From assembly GCA_942492635.1 (NCBI GenBank), contig CALOFP010000002.1, forward strand, positions 620,001 to 684,000: a DNA stretch of 64,000 nucleotides, written 5' to 3'. Shown here piece by piece: positions 44,912 through 53,759 of this stretch. The DNA is from CALOFP01 sp942492635 (GTDB lineage Bacteria; UBP6; UBA1177; CALOFP01). Every line of letters begins with the position of its first letter. Position 1 is the stretch's first letter. A program made the position numbers and the translations under genes. The notes beneath the pieces are model-generated. The model ran no database searches and was not told the origin of the DNA. It worked only from the letters and a program-made list of their open reading frames with translations.

Positions 44912-46330
44912 ATGGAAAATCCATCTGTCTCTCAAAATGACAATCCATCCAGATTGACAAAAATCGGGATAATTCTGATCGGTGCCCTCATCGCTCTGTT
45001 TTTCATACTGCTTTCTCTCTATCAGGCCGATCAGTTTATAAAAAAGGTTGAGCAGGAAAGATTAAACAATCTTGGTCGGATGGTCAGCATTGCAAAAAAG
45101 ACCATTGAACCGATACTTGTTTCTTCTCGAGCAGGGAATTTAAACGAAGAGGAGACCATTGAAAAGGTTCGAAACACTGTTCGTCGAATGACCTATACTG
45201 ACAATATCGGCACCAACTATATTTTCATGACAACTAACAGGGGGGTGATGCTTGTCCAGCCGTTTGAACCCGAGAAAGAGATGACGGACCAATGGAATTT
45301 GAAGGACAGCACTGGAAAGTATATCGTCAGGGAGCTTGTGGATATCTCCAGGAAACAAAAAGAGGGAGGTTATTTGTCTTATTTTTACCATCCTCCCGGT
45401 TCCTCGATTCCTGAGGAAAAGATATCCTTTGTCGTTCAAATTCCCGAGTTGAACTCTTTTATCGGCACCGGAATGTACATGGGCGATATAAGGAGATTGC
45501 AGAAAAGCTACTATCTCCGTGTTGCCACATTGAACATTGCTCTTTTGGGGCTGCTTACCTTGTTGATTCTATTTTCTATTGGGGAAATAAAGAGCAGGAA
45601 TGAAATTTTACTTGAGGAGGTGAAACTGCGCAGATCTGCCGAAAAGGAGTTGATTAGACACAGAGATCACCTTGAGGAGTTGGTACAGGAACAGACAAAG
45701 AAAATAAAAGAGGATGAGGTGAAGTATTTTAAACTTTTCGAAAATGCCAATGATGCTATTTTTATTGTGAGAGGTATTCACTTTATAGATTGCAATCAAA
45801 AAACACTGGAGATGTTCGGTTGTGAAGAGCAGGAAATCGTCGGACGAACTCCGATTGATTTTTCACCGGATCTTCAGCCGGATGGTAGAAATTCGGAAGA
45901 AAAGGCACAGGAGAAAATCAAGTTGACTATTGAAGAGGCTCCGCAGTTTTTCGAATGGAAGCACAGACGTTCGGACGGTAGTTTGTTTGATGCGGAAATT
46001 TCCTTGAACGGTATAGAGGTCGGCGGAGAAAAACTGGTACAGGCAATTGTCAGGGACATTACATGCAGAAAAAATGCGGAAGAAGAACGTGAAAATTTGA
46101 TATCACAGCTTCAGGAGGTTCTGGACAACATTAAGACTCTTCGAGGATTGGTGCCGATCTGTTCTAACTGCAAGAAAATCAGGAATGATGAGGGGTATTG
46201 GAGTCAGATGGAAAAATATATAGAAAATCACTCGGAAGCTCTTTTCAGCCACAGCCTCTGTCCAGAATGCGAAGAAAAACTTTACGGTGATCAGGAGTGG
46301 TTCAAGAAAAGGAAAAAGGATCAGTCATAA
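44912..46330 (+). CDS. Cache-PAS sensor protein with C-terminal CxxC module
   Basis: A 472-residue membrane sensor. It has a first helix (about 12-34), a single Cache domain (sCache_2 type, about 40-190, GTNYIFMTTNRGVMLVQPFE and SFIGTGMYMGDI), a second helix (about 198-220), a coiled coil, then a PAS domain (about 270-385). The C-terminal part, LRGLVPICSNCKKIRNDEGYW and HSLCPECEEKLY, has two CxxC pairs and is a module often found behind PAS or response-regulator domains. No kinase, GGDEF or methyl-accepting output is present, so the protein is either a partner of another signalling protein or signals via the Cys module. Confidence 0.82.
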   Translation: MENPSVSQNDNPSRLTKIGIILIGALIALFFILLSLYQADQFIKKVEQERLNNLGRMVSIAKKTIEPILVSSRAGNLNEEETIEKVRNTVRRMTYTDNIGTNYIFMTTNRGVMLVQPFEPEKEMTDQWNLKDSTGKYIVRELVDISRKQKEGGYLSYFYHPPGSSIPEEKISFVVQIPELNSFIGTGMYMGDIRRLQKSYYLRVATLNIALLGLLTLLILFSIGEIKSRNEILLEEVKLRRSAEKELIRHRDHLEELVQEQTKKIKEDEVKYFKLFENANDAIFIVRGIHFIDCNQKTLEMFGCEEQEIVGRTPIDFSPDLQPDGRNSEEKAQEKIKLTIEEAPQFFEWKHRRSDGSLFDAEISLNGIEVGGEKLVQAIVRDITCRKNAEEERENLISQLQEVLDNIKTLRGLVPICSNCKKIRNDEGYWSQMEKYIENHSEALFSHSLCPECEEKLYGDQEWFKKRKKDQS

Positions 46331-46534
46331 TAGGAAGTCTCTGATGAAGGTAAAAGTCTGAATTGCCATATCTTCATCTGAAAATTCTATTTCAGCAGTT
46401 TCGCTAAAATTTCGGCAAAAAATGTCTATTTATTTTTTTCCATGTATATGATGTCATCTGGGACTGGTAATGTGGAATTCTGATTATCAAGCTTTTGATT
46501 GATATACACAACTTGTCAAACAGTGGGAGTAAAT

Positions 46535-47167
46535 ATGGATTTTGAATCATTCTTTTCGAAACAGGCTAGAAAACCGGCGGGAATGTTCGGCCGATTCTAC
46601 ATGTCAAGAGTATTTGAGAAAGGAAATAGAGAGTTAAATGAAATGGTAAAAGGTAACCTGTTCGTCGGAAAGAACGATCGGGTTCTGGAGATAGGTTTCG
46701 GGACCGGAATGGTTATAAAATCGATCGCTGACAATCTGGACAAAGGCGTGATCGAAGGTGTGGATTTTTCAAAATCAATGGCTGGAATTGCCCGCAGGAA
46801 AAACAGGAAACATATCCGAAACGGGAAAGTTAAAATTCTTTTGGGGGATTTTGATGAACTGGAATTTGAAGAGAACAGCTTTGATAAAATATTTTCTGTC
46901 AACACCATCTACTTCTGGAAAAATCCTGAGGCAACTATCAGGAAAATTTTCAAATTATTAAAGCCTGGCGGTAAAATCGTTCTCGGATTTCATGAGAAGA
47001 GCGAAATGGAAAAAATGCCGCTCGACAGCGATGTTTTCATGCACTATACAACGCGGGATATGAGAAGACTGCTGTCGCTAGACGGTTCAATGGATAGTGT
47101 CGATATTATTTCAAAAGAAGGAGCAAAGAAAATTTGTTACTGCGCTGTGGGTACAAAATATATGTAA
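46535..47167 (+). CDS. class I SAM-dependent methyltransferase
   Basis: A 210-residue methyltransferase. Motif I is VLEIGFGTGMVIKSIADNLD, with GVDFSKSMAGIARRKN (acidic loop), ILLGDFDELEFEENSFDKIF and LKPGGKIVLGFH. ATG 46535 is preceded by GGGAG; the frame begins upstream without a site. The UbiE-like arrangement suggests a small-molecule substrate; identity unknown. Single gene. Confidence 0.86.
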   Translation: MDFESFFSKQARKPAGMFGRFYMSRVFEKGNRELNEMVKGNLFVGKNDRVLEIGFGTGMVIKSIADNLDKGVIEGVDFSKSMAGIARRKNRKHIRNGKVKILLGDFDELEFEENSFDKIFSVNTIYFWKNPEATIRKIFKLLKPGGKIVLGFHEKSEMEKMPLDSDVFMHYTTRDMRRLLSLDGSMDSVDIISKEGAKKICYCAVGTKYM

Positions 47168-47220
47168 AGAGTAGTTGTCCCCGGCAGGAGAACATTTCAC
47201 GAGGCAGCTGAAGAGAAAAT

Positions 47221-47889
47221 ATGGGAATATTTATTTCACTGATTGTAATAACCGGTTTTGTTTCGGTTTTCTGCTTTATTGCCAGACGGGCGATGGCTTT
47301 CAGGAAACTTCTTGATCTGAAAGGTTTTAAACCACACGAAAAACATCCCGAACATCTTGACAGTATCTGTGAGGATTTATTCGATTGCCGGATAAGTTCC
47401 GGTTTTTATTACAGGGCAGGTGAAGATTCTGAATGGGGTAAAGACTCATGGGTTGTGGATGTTGATTCCGGAGGCGGAGATGATCCTTCCCAACAGGTTC
47501 TTTTTACGGAAAAAATCTCTCCGAAAAGTTCCAGTGAACTCCCTGAATTTGTTATGGCGCTAACGGAAGGGATAACATCTGTTAAATGTCTGAGAATTCT
47601 TGAACCGGAATTTTTAAATACAGGCTTACGTCTGCTTCCAGACTCATTTCAACCTTTTCTCAGGAAGCGGAAAGGATTGGTGGTCTATTCAAATAACGAG
47701 TTCGATCTGAAATCTGTAGTTACAGAAAAAGTAATATCTGCTCTTCGGAGTGGAGGTTACGGAGGTGCTGCATTTTATGAAGAGCGGATTGTTGTCTGGA
47801 CCTATGCCGAAGCAAATCCCGAGAAACTTTTTGCTGTTGCCAATGAATTAAAAGAACAAATGATCAGGAACCGAAAAATTATGCGCTGA
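47221..47889 (+). CDS. membrane-anchored protein of unknown function
   Basis: A 222-residue protein with one N-terminal membrane helix (residues 3-22, FISLIVITGFVSVFCFIA) and a cytosolic or periplasmic domain of about 195 residues. Trp-rich WGKDSWVVDVDSGGG and the later VTEKVISALRSGGYGGAAFY are notable. I do not recognise the family. GAGAAAA gives a weak ribosome-binding site. It lies 53 bp after the methyltransferase stop. Confidence 0.6.
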   Translation: MGIFISLIVITGFVSVFCFIARRAMAFRKLLDLKGFKPHEKHPEHLDSICEDLFDCRISSGFYYRAGEDSEWGKDSWVVDVDSGGGDDPSQQVLFTEKISPKSSSELPEFVMALTEGITSVKCLRILEPEFLNTGLRLLPDSFQPFLRKRKGLVVYSNNEFDLKSVVTEKVISALRSGGYGGAAFYEERIVVWTYAEANPEKLFAVANELKEQMIRNRKIMR

Positions 47890-48107
47890 TATTTAAGCAA
47901 AATAATCACATGTTTGGAATTAATAGAATCGTGAAAAAAATAAAAAAGCTGGCGGGAGATCAAATAAGTGAGTAAAAAGTATTTCAGCATCGGATTGATG
48001 ACTGATAGCTGTAAATAAGATAATTGAGTTGTTGACAATTTATCAATTAGTCAAATGATGAATGTTTCAACACAACTCTTGTTCCTATAGACGAGAAGGA
48101 GAAAACC

Positions 48108-48362
48108 ATGAGTGACCAGAAATCAATAGACCCTTTACACGGAATGACTCTCGAAGCAATTGTAAAAGCGCTCGTGGATCATTACGGCTGGGAAGAACTG
48201 GGCAATAAAATAAACATCCGCTGTTTTCAGCAAGATCCCTCAATAAAATCCAGCCTCAAATTTCTTCGAAAAACCCCCTGGGCCAGAACAAAAGTGGAAA
48301 ATCTCTACCGCTACATAAAAAGGTGGGACAAAAAACCCATAGATCGCACAACCGAATCGTAA
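48108..48362 (+). CDS. VF530 family protein (DUF2132)
   Basis: An 84-residue VF530 (DUF2132) protein. The family signature is complete: DPLHGMTLEAIVKALVDHYG, WEELGNKINIRCF, PSIKSSLKFLRKTPWARTKV and ENLYRY. The family has a SAP-like or DNA-binding-like fold of unknown role. AAGGAG lies 8 nt before the ATG. Single gene. Confidence 0.94.
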   Translation: MSDQKSIDPLHGMTLEAIVKALVDHYGWEELGNKINIRCFQQDPSIKSSLKFLRKTPWARTKVENLYRYIKRWDKKPIDRTTES

Positions 48363-48382
48363 ACCCCTGGATATGTATGCAG

Positions 48383-48411
48383 TAGGATAGGCAAAGCGAA
48401 GCGTGCCCATC
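48383..48411. repeat. short imperfect palindrome
   Basis: GGATAGGCA and TGCCCATC surround AAGCGAAGCG. The sequence resembles a palindromic relic (GATGGGCA...TGCC type) that I recall from intergenic regions of many unrelated bacteria. It lies 20 bp after the VF530 gene. Confidence 0.4.
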
Positions 48412-48595
48412 AAAAGGAAAGCTTTTTCCAACAACATTTCAATTTTACAGTAGAAATTATTTAAAGATCTCCTTCTATAGTATCTGATCCATACTCTAAC
48501 CCTCATTTTTGCGCCAAAAATTTTGTAGTGAATAGGAGAGTTTTTTATAGCTGAACTCTTGGCCTTGGTTGATGTAATATTAATGGAGGGTAAGG

Positions 48596-48688
48596 ATGTT
48601 GGTATCTTTTAACAACATCAATGGGGACGGTGTATCGATTAACAATATTGATCGAGAAAAGCACAAATTGGAAATCTTGTCCTTATGA
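48596..48688 (+). CDS. possible 30-residue ORF
   Basis: ATG 48596 with GGAGGG about 5 nt upstream opens a 30-codon frame (MLVSFNNINGDGVSINNIDR...). No similarity is recognised, and it is too short to judge. The rest of the gap 48412-48827 shows nothing else certain. Confidence 0.2.
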   Translation: MLVSFNNINGDGVSINNIDREKHKLEILSL

Positions 48689-48827
48689 ATTTACCTGGAA
48701 AATAAAATTGGGTTAAACAATTTCCGAACCTTTTTTGATTGAAATTTCTACTCTTTTCTATTCAGCGCTGTAAAATATATTCGTTTTAGATTTCCAACAT
48801 TTAAATGTTCTTAAAAAAGAGGACAAA

Positions 48828-49355
48828 ATGAAAAAGACAGTTATCTACAGTTCGAAAACCGGTTTTACAAAAAAATATGCGGAGTGGATAGCACAAGAGC
48901 TTTCTGCGGATCTTTTTGAAGCTTCCGAATTTTCAGCGGAAAAATTCTCCGATTACGATGCGGTCGTCTACGGCGGAGGATTGTACGCCGTGGGAATCAG
49001 CGGAATTAATTTGATTAAAAAGAATCTCGATAAGCTCAAAGGTAAAAAGGTGGCTGTTTTTGCGACAGGTGCATCCCCTGGAAGAGACGAAATTGTCAGG
49101 GAGGTTGTCAGCAGAAATTTCAACGAGGAGCAACTTCAACAGCTATGTTTTTTCTACTTCAGGGGCGGTTTTGATTTCAGCAGACTCTCATTTCTCTACA
49201 AAATAGTCATGACGGTAATGAAGTGGCACCTGAAGATGAAAAAAAACAGAACGCCGGATGAAAACGGAATGCTTGCCGCCTACGAAAAACCGGTGGATTT
49301 TACTAGAAAGGACGGAATAGTTGATCTGATTTCGTATATTAATTCAGATGGATGA
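48828..49355 (+). CDS. flavodoxin domain protein
   Basis: A 175-residue flavodoxin-like protein. The FMN phosphate loop is KTVIYSSKTGFTKKYAEWIA (residues 3-22), and VYGGGLYAVGISGINLI and KKVAVFATGASPG are the other flavin-facing loops. It is similar to HemG-type (menaquinone-dependent protoporphyrinogen oxidase) flavodoxins, which also have a short extra C-terminal region. ATG has AGAGGAC upstream. The stop overlaps an in-frame ATG of the next gene. A redox role with unknown partner is inferred. Confidence 0.86.
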   Translation: MKKTVIYSSKTGFTKKYAEWIAQELSADLFEASEFSAEKFSDYDAVVYGGGLYAVGISGINLIKKNLDKLKGKKVAVFATGASPGRDEIVREVVSRNFNEEQLQQLCFFYFRGGFDFSRLSFLYKIVMTVMKWHLKMKKNRTPDENGMLAAYEKPVDFTRKDGIVDLISYINSDG

Positions 49356-49402
49356 TTTCTCAGAATTCAATTATTTCCGAAAAATTGGAAGATGAGGCGA
49401 GC

Positions 49403-49906
49403 ATGAATGGCATGAAAGTTATCGTAAATGACAGGATGCAGCAGAACTATGTTTACTATCGTACTGAACCGGAAGGGGAAAACTTTCATCCCGATTTCAA
49501 ACCGGAGCGCACACCGAAAGAGATGCTGGAACTGGGTGTTTTCGGAGGAAAATATATGACCGACTGCAGAAACGAGTTTCCTGAGGAATGGTTCTCAAAT
49601 GCAAAACTGTGCAGCGGGAAACACGATCCGGAATTGAACTGTTTCGGAGTTAACGCATCACAACCTCTTTCCGTATGGAGGGAGAAAGGCTGGATCTATC
49701 ATGAGGACCCAAGAGGCTGGTTCCAGTGGTACTGCAGGTACTACATGGGGCGAAGATGCCCTGATGATATTAGGCAGATAAACAGGTGGAAGGCAATGAA
49801 AAGGCATCTTGCCCAAATTCGTAAAAACTGTGCCGAAGGCGATCTCAATTGCCGAAAAAAGCAGAGGCAGGCTCTTCTTCATTGGGCCTACGACACCACT
49901 CAATAG
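49403..49906 (+). CDS. conserved protein of unknown function (YVYYRTEPEG family)
   Basis: A 167-residue protein of a widespread conserved group that I recognise by pattern but cannot name. It has MKVIVNDRMQQNYVYYRTEP, EMLELGVFGGKYMTDCRNE, NASQPLSVWREKGWIYHEDP, RGWFQWYCRYYMGRR and the C-terminal ALLHWAYD. Aromatic and Trp/Arg-rich, no signal. Start: ATG 49403 has GAGG 5 nt upstream and fits the family N-terminus; a start at 49352 would overlap the flavodoxin stop (ATGA) and add 17 residues. Whichever is used, it is co-transcribed with the flavodoxin. Confidence 0.8.
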   Translation: MNGMKVIVNDRMQQNYVYYRTEPEGENFHPDFKPERTPKEMLELGVFGGKYMTDCRNEFPEEWFSNAKLCSGKHDPELNCFGVNASQPLSVWREKGWIYHEDPRGWFQWYCRYYMGRRCPDDIRQINRWKAMKRHLAQIRKNCAEGDLNCRKKQRQALLHWAYDTTQ

Positions 49907-50065
49907 AGTTTTCAGGTTACACTTCCGGGTATCGTAAATCGTTTTAAAGCTCACTCTTTTTGACTGATGTAATTGATTTTTTGAGATGAAAATTGACAGT
50001 AGCTGAATTATAAACTATTTTTAGGTTGAATGAGTGTTCAATCAAAAAGCATGTGTGAGGTAGTT

Positions 50066-50668
50066 ATGCCGAGAAACAGTGAACAAAACAGGAAAATAAA
50101 GGATGAACGAAGAGAACAGATTCTTTCAACCGGATTAAGACTTTTCGCAACGAAGGGACTTATGGCCACGAAGATTGTTGATATTTCAAGGGAATGTGCA
50201 ATTTCGCAAGGACTTGTTTATCACTATTTTAAGTCGAAAGAAGAGATATTTATCGAACTGATCAAGGAGGGTTTTGAAAAACTGAACTTCGCATGCCGTG
50301 AACTGGAGAAACTTCCGGTAAAACCTGTAGAGAAAATTCGCACGGCGATAACCGGACTTCTTGAGAATATTGAGAGTGACGAAGATGCAGCAAGAATGCA
50401 TCTTTTGATTGCGCAGGCTACAGTTTCCGAGGCCATCCCTGAGTCGGCAAAGGATACTATCCGGAAGAACAACGGTGTCCCTTATGACATAATCAAAAAA
50501 ATTATTGTGGAAGGCCAGCGAGAGGGGAGCATAAAGAGATATCCTCCGGAGGATCTTGCCACGTTATTCTGGACTACAATAAAAGGTCTTGCAATTCACA
50601 GGGCTGTTCATTGGAACGCATTCAAAGCTCCGGACACGGAAATTATCATGAATATGTTTGTTGAATAG
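50066..50668 (+). CDS. TetR/AcrR family regulator
   Basis: A 200-residue TetR protein. The helix-turn-helix is plain: GLMATKIVDISRECAISQGL, then VYHYFKSKEEIFIELIKEGF. The remaining helices form the ligand domain. ATG 50066 has GAGGT 6 nt upstream; the frame extends 12 codons further to a weaker start. It lies 17 bp before an HSL-type hydrolase gene, so it likely controls that gene. Confidence 0.87.
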   Translation: MPRNSEQNRKIKDERREQILSTGLRLFATKGLMATKIVDISRECAISQGLVYHYFKSKEEIFIELIKEGFEKLNFACRELEKLPVKPVEKIRTAITGLLENIESDEDAARMHLLIAQATVSEAIPESAKDTIRKNNGVPYDIIKKIIVEGQREGSIKRYPPEDLATLFWTTIKGLAIHRAVHWNAFKAPDTEIIMNMFVE

Positions 50669-50685
50669 AAAATGAGGATCAAAAA

Positions 50686-51618
50686 ATGGCAAGCATCAGG
50701 AGTCGAATTTTTCTTTTCTTATTAAGGAACAGGAATTTGTTAAAGTTCAGGTTGGGCAGGAAGCCGGAAATCGATTGGGACACCTCAATCCCCGAATTAC
50801 GTGAAAAAACAGAGAAAGCAGGGAAAATGTTCGGAAAATTACCTAAAGATATCGATGTTTCATCGGCAGAGACGGCAAAGGTCAACGGCGAATGGATTTC
50901 GAGAAATGATTCACCGGAAGAGAAGGTGATTCTGTACTTTCACGGAGGAGGATATGTGATAGGTTCCGCGGAGGGGCATCGTGTTCATGTGGCAAAGGTT
51001 GTGGCCGGCAGCGGAGTAAAGGCGCTGGTTTTTGATTACAGGCTTGCGCCTGAAAATCCGTTTCCTGCTGCTCTTGAGGATTCGATCTATGTCTATAAAA
51101 GGTTATTGGACAAGGGAATTACACCGTCAAATATTGTCTTCATGGGAGATTCGGCAGGAGGGGGTTTATTTTTGGCGACACTTCTTGCCCTGAAGGATAA
51201 AAAGATGGAGCTTCCTTCGGCAGCAGTTGCTCTTTCTCCATGGACGGACCTCAAGTGCACCGGTGAATCACTCAAGACAAATGCAGAGGTCGACACGCTT
51301 TCATGGGCGGAATCATGGACAGTGTTCAGCCACTACTACGCAAGGGATGAGGAGAGGACAAATCCCCACATGTCTCCACTTTACGGTGACCTCAAAGGGT
51401 TTCCCCCTCTTCTGATTTTTGCTGGGAATGATGAAACCTTAAGAGACGATTCGACAAGGTTTGCAAAAAAGGCCGAAGAGGCCGGAGTGGAGGTTAAGAT
51501 AACCGTTGGCGAGAAGATGTTTCATTGTTACCCCATCTGTTCCCCGATTTTCCCTGAGGCAAAAGAGGCGATGGATGAAATCTGCGTATTTATAAGAAAA
51601 AGTGTAGGCTTGGAATAA
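50686..51618 (+). CDS. alpha/beta hydrolase, HSL/acetyl-esterase type
   Basis: A 310-residue alpha/beta hydrolase of the hormone-sensitive-lipase family. The oxyanion motif HGGGYVIGS (His86-Gly-Gly-Gly) and the nucleophile GDSAGGG (Ser156) are present; Asp in AGNDETLRDDS and His in KMFHCYP complete a likely triad. An N-terminal cap with FRLGRKPEIDWD precedes the core. No signal peptide. It follows the TetR gene by 17 bp. Esterase or deacetylase activity on small esters; natural substrate unknown. Confidence 0.9.
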   Translation: MASIRSRIFLFLLRNRNLLKFRLGRKPEIDWDTSIPELREKTEKAGKMFGKLPKDIDVSSAETAKVNGEWISRNDSPEEKVILYFHGGGYVIGSAEGHRVHVAKVVAGSGVKALVFDYRLAPENPFPAALEDSIYVYKRLLDKGITPSNIVFMGDSAGGGLFLATLLALKDKKMELPSAAVALSPWTDLKCTGESLKTNAEVDTLSWAESWTVFSHYYARDEERTNPHMSPLYGDLKGFPPLLIFAGNDETLRDDSTRFAKKAEEAGVEVKITVGEKMFHCYPICSPIFPEAKEAMDEICVFIRKSVGLE

Positions 51619-51712
51619 TTGATGTTTGATTGAAACAGATACAAAAAATCAACTACGAAAAATGGGGAATAGGTGAAAAATGAATTGTTTTCGTCTCTTT
51701 CGCGGCTTTCTT

Positions 51713-53317
51713 CTACTCCTTCCCAGGTTCGTGGCTGCCGATGCTTGGTGGATTTTTGTAGCAGTTTCCTCCTATGTCACCTAGAAGTCCTTCCCAATAT
51801 GTTCCTGCTGCGAAGGCCGGGCTGCTTTCACCGATTTTCCATCCGTCTGTGAATCCCGGATCCTTTGCAATTATGGGATTTGTTTCCGTTACGGGAATGT
51901 TTGGCGTTGATGATGAGGGGTTATCGTGGGCATACCAGAGGTTTGAGGTGAATGTGAATGTTTTTTCAGAAACGTTAGGACCGATGTTTACATACGTGGA
52001 TAGATCGCTGCGGTCGAAGTAGATGAGGTTGTTCATAACCAGGTTGTCGCGGCACGGTTCGAACTCGTACCCTTGTTTTGAGGTGGTTTCCTGAAGAATG
52101 CGTAGAATCCAGTTTGTAGGATTGATTATTGTGTTGTTTACCGCGGCGCACTCCACACATCCCACAAAGGCGAGGGACGCTTCTCCTCCTTCGATGATGT
52201 TGGAGACAACTCTTACGTTCCTCGCTTCCGCATTAGGTTTGGAGGTGGAAAGGGGTGGTCTGAAGTACTGAAAACTGGTGGAGCCTCCCATGTTCACAGC
52301 CCGGGCCCCGGCATTGATAAGTCTGTTCCACCGAATTTCAAGATCCTCTGTTCCTCCCTTGCACTGGATTGCGTTGGCCGAAAGGTCGTGGAGATGATTT
52401 CGGGCGATTAATCCGTGGTGACAGCCCACATGATCGATGGCGCTGCCCGATCCGCCGCCGCCGCATGTGTGCATTTCGCTGTCCAGTACGAAGTAGTCGT
52501 TTACACCGGAAAGCTTGAGACAGTCCTGGTTTCCGCCGTTTCCGATGTCGTGTATGTAGAGATTTTTAAAGATCACGTGGTGTGTGGCCTCAGGATTATC
52601 CGTTTCTCCTCCGTCATCGCAGTTGATTCCGTTGGATGCGGATCCACGAACCTCCAGATCGTGGACGATCAGATAACTCACGTTGGATAAATGTATACCT
52701 TCGCCGCTTCCCTCTACGACAGGCTTGTCCTCTCCGGAGGCACCTCCGAACCAGATCGGAGCGGATGGGGTACCTCGAAGATTCGAGATGTAGTTTCCGC
52801 CGTTGTAGGAACCCTCATGAATGAGGATTGCCGTTCCCGGACCGGCCTTTGATGCCGCATGTGAAATTGTTGCATAGGGCTTTTGAGAACTCCCATCACC
52901 GGAAGCATCGTTCCCCTCTTTGCTTACATGAATTTCGGTTGTCGGTGAAAGTCTGTCGGCAAAGGTGGGTATTTCATTGCATCCAGGATTCACGGGATTG
53001 TCACTATCCGCCGGCTTGTCCGTATCGGGTTCTTCTGCAGAACCGGAATCATTCATTTCGGAACTATCCGGTTTTTCCGAGCTATCGTCGTCAGCTGGAG
53101 TGTTACTTTCATCTCCCGTATAAGCATCGGAGTCATCTTTCTGAGAAATGTCGTTTTGTGAAGTATCATTCTTTTCATTTTTAGAGATATCGTTATCCTG
53201 ATTTTCAACATTGAAGATATCGTCATCTTTGGATGATTTTGAGTCGTCGCTGCATGATGATGCAAATAAAAAAATTAGCAGTAAAATTAAAAGTGTTGAT
53301 GACAATTTTCGATTCAT
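51713..53317 (-). CDS. acidic-stalk lipoprotein with parallel beta-helix domain
   Basis: A 534-residue lipoprotein. Signal ends FASSC (Cys22). Residues ~25-110 are an Asp/Ser/Asn stalk. The remaining ~400 residues have the right-handed parallel beta-helix pattern (pectate-lyase / PbH1 type): EIHVSKEGNDASGDGSSQKP, TILIHEGSYNGG, IVHDLEVRG, HVIFKNLYIHDIGNGG and NHLHDLSANAIQCKG. Polysaccharide binding or lysis is typical of this fold, but catalytic residues cannot be assigned. Start 53317 chosen with GGAGA upstream; the frame runs 5 codons further. Confidence 0.85.
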   Translation of the reverse strand: MNRKLSSTLLILLLIFLFASSCSDDSKSSKDDDIFNVENQDNDISKNEKNDTSQNDISQKDDSDAYTGDESNTPADDDSSEKPDSSEMNDSGSAEEPDTDKPADSDNPVNPGCNEIPTFADRLSPTTEIHVSKEGNDASGDGSSQKPYATISHAASKAGPGTAILIHEGSYNGGNYISNLRGTPSAPIWFGGASGEDKPVVEGSGEGIHLSNVSYLIVHDLEVRGSASNGINCDDGGETDNPEATHHVIFKNLYIHDIGNGGNQDCLKLSGVNDYFVLDSEMHTCGGGGSGSAIDHVGCHHGLIARNHLHDLSANAIQCKGGTEDLEIRWNRLINAGARAVNMGGSTSFQYFRPPLSTSKPNAEARNVRVVSNIIEGGEASLAFVGCVECAAVNNTIINPTNWILRILQETTSKQGYEFEPCRDNLVMNNLIYFDRSDLSTYVNIGPNVSEKTFTFTSNLWYAHDNPSSSTPNIPVTETNPIIAKDPGFTDGWKIGESSPAFAAGTYWEGLLGDIGGNCYKNPPSIGSHEPGKE

Positions 53318-53485
53318 GATTGATTTCTCCATAAATAATTCGTTGATGATATAAAAATACAGTATACACTATTGTTTCAAGACTATGAAATAATTGTATA
53401 AATTACACTAAATCAGCCGGTGGAGGCCGATAAAAATTATTGAAACCACGAAACTTTTAAAGTGCTGGAAAATTAATTCATTTTC

Positions 53486-53707
53486 ATGCAGTCTGGTGTT
53501 GTTCTGACATCAGAAAACTTAATCCATGAAAAACACGAAAAGAGACGAAAGGGAGGTGAATATGTTGACGGGAATTATTCCTCTGAATTGTTCAAAATTA
53601 TTGAAGCGAACCCCAAAACTGTTGATGAGATAAAAACAGAATTATTTCCGTGTCCTTCGTGGTTGAATTTCATTAAATTCTGCCTGATTACCATTTCATG
53701 GTTGTGA
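53486..53707. other. possible remnant with imperfect terminal repeats
   Basis: Imperfect inverted ends CCATGAAAAACACGAAAAG (53524-53542) and, in reverse, CCACGAAGGACACGGAAA (about 53645-53662) bound about 140 bp. The plus-strand frame between them carries HEKHEKRRKGGEYVD, which recalls the N-terminus of GxxExxY proteins, but the core of that family is missing. Probably a decayed insert rather than a gene. Confidence 0.3.
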
Positions 53708-53759
53708 GATGTTGATTTTTGGATACAATATAAAAGCAATACATTCTTTGGGAGGGAGT

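Noticed and set aside
53486..53707. Functional GxxExxY gene
   Set aside because: Only the charged N-terminal phrase resembles that family; the GxxExxY core is absent.
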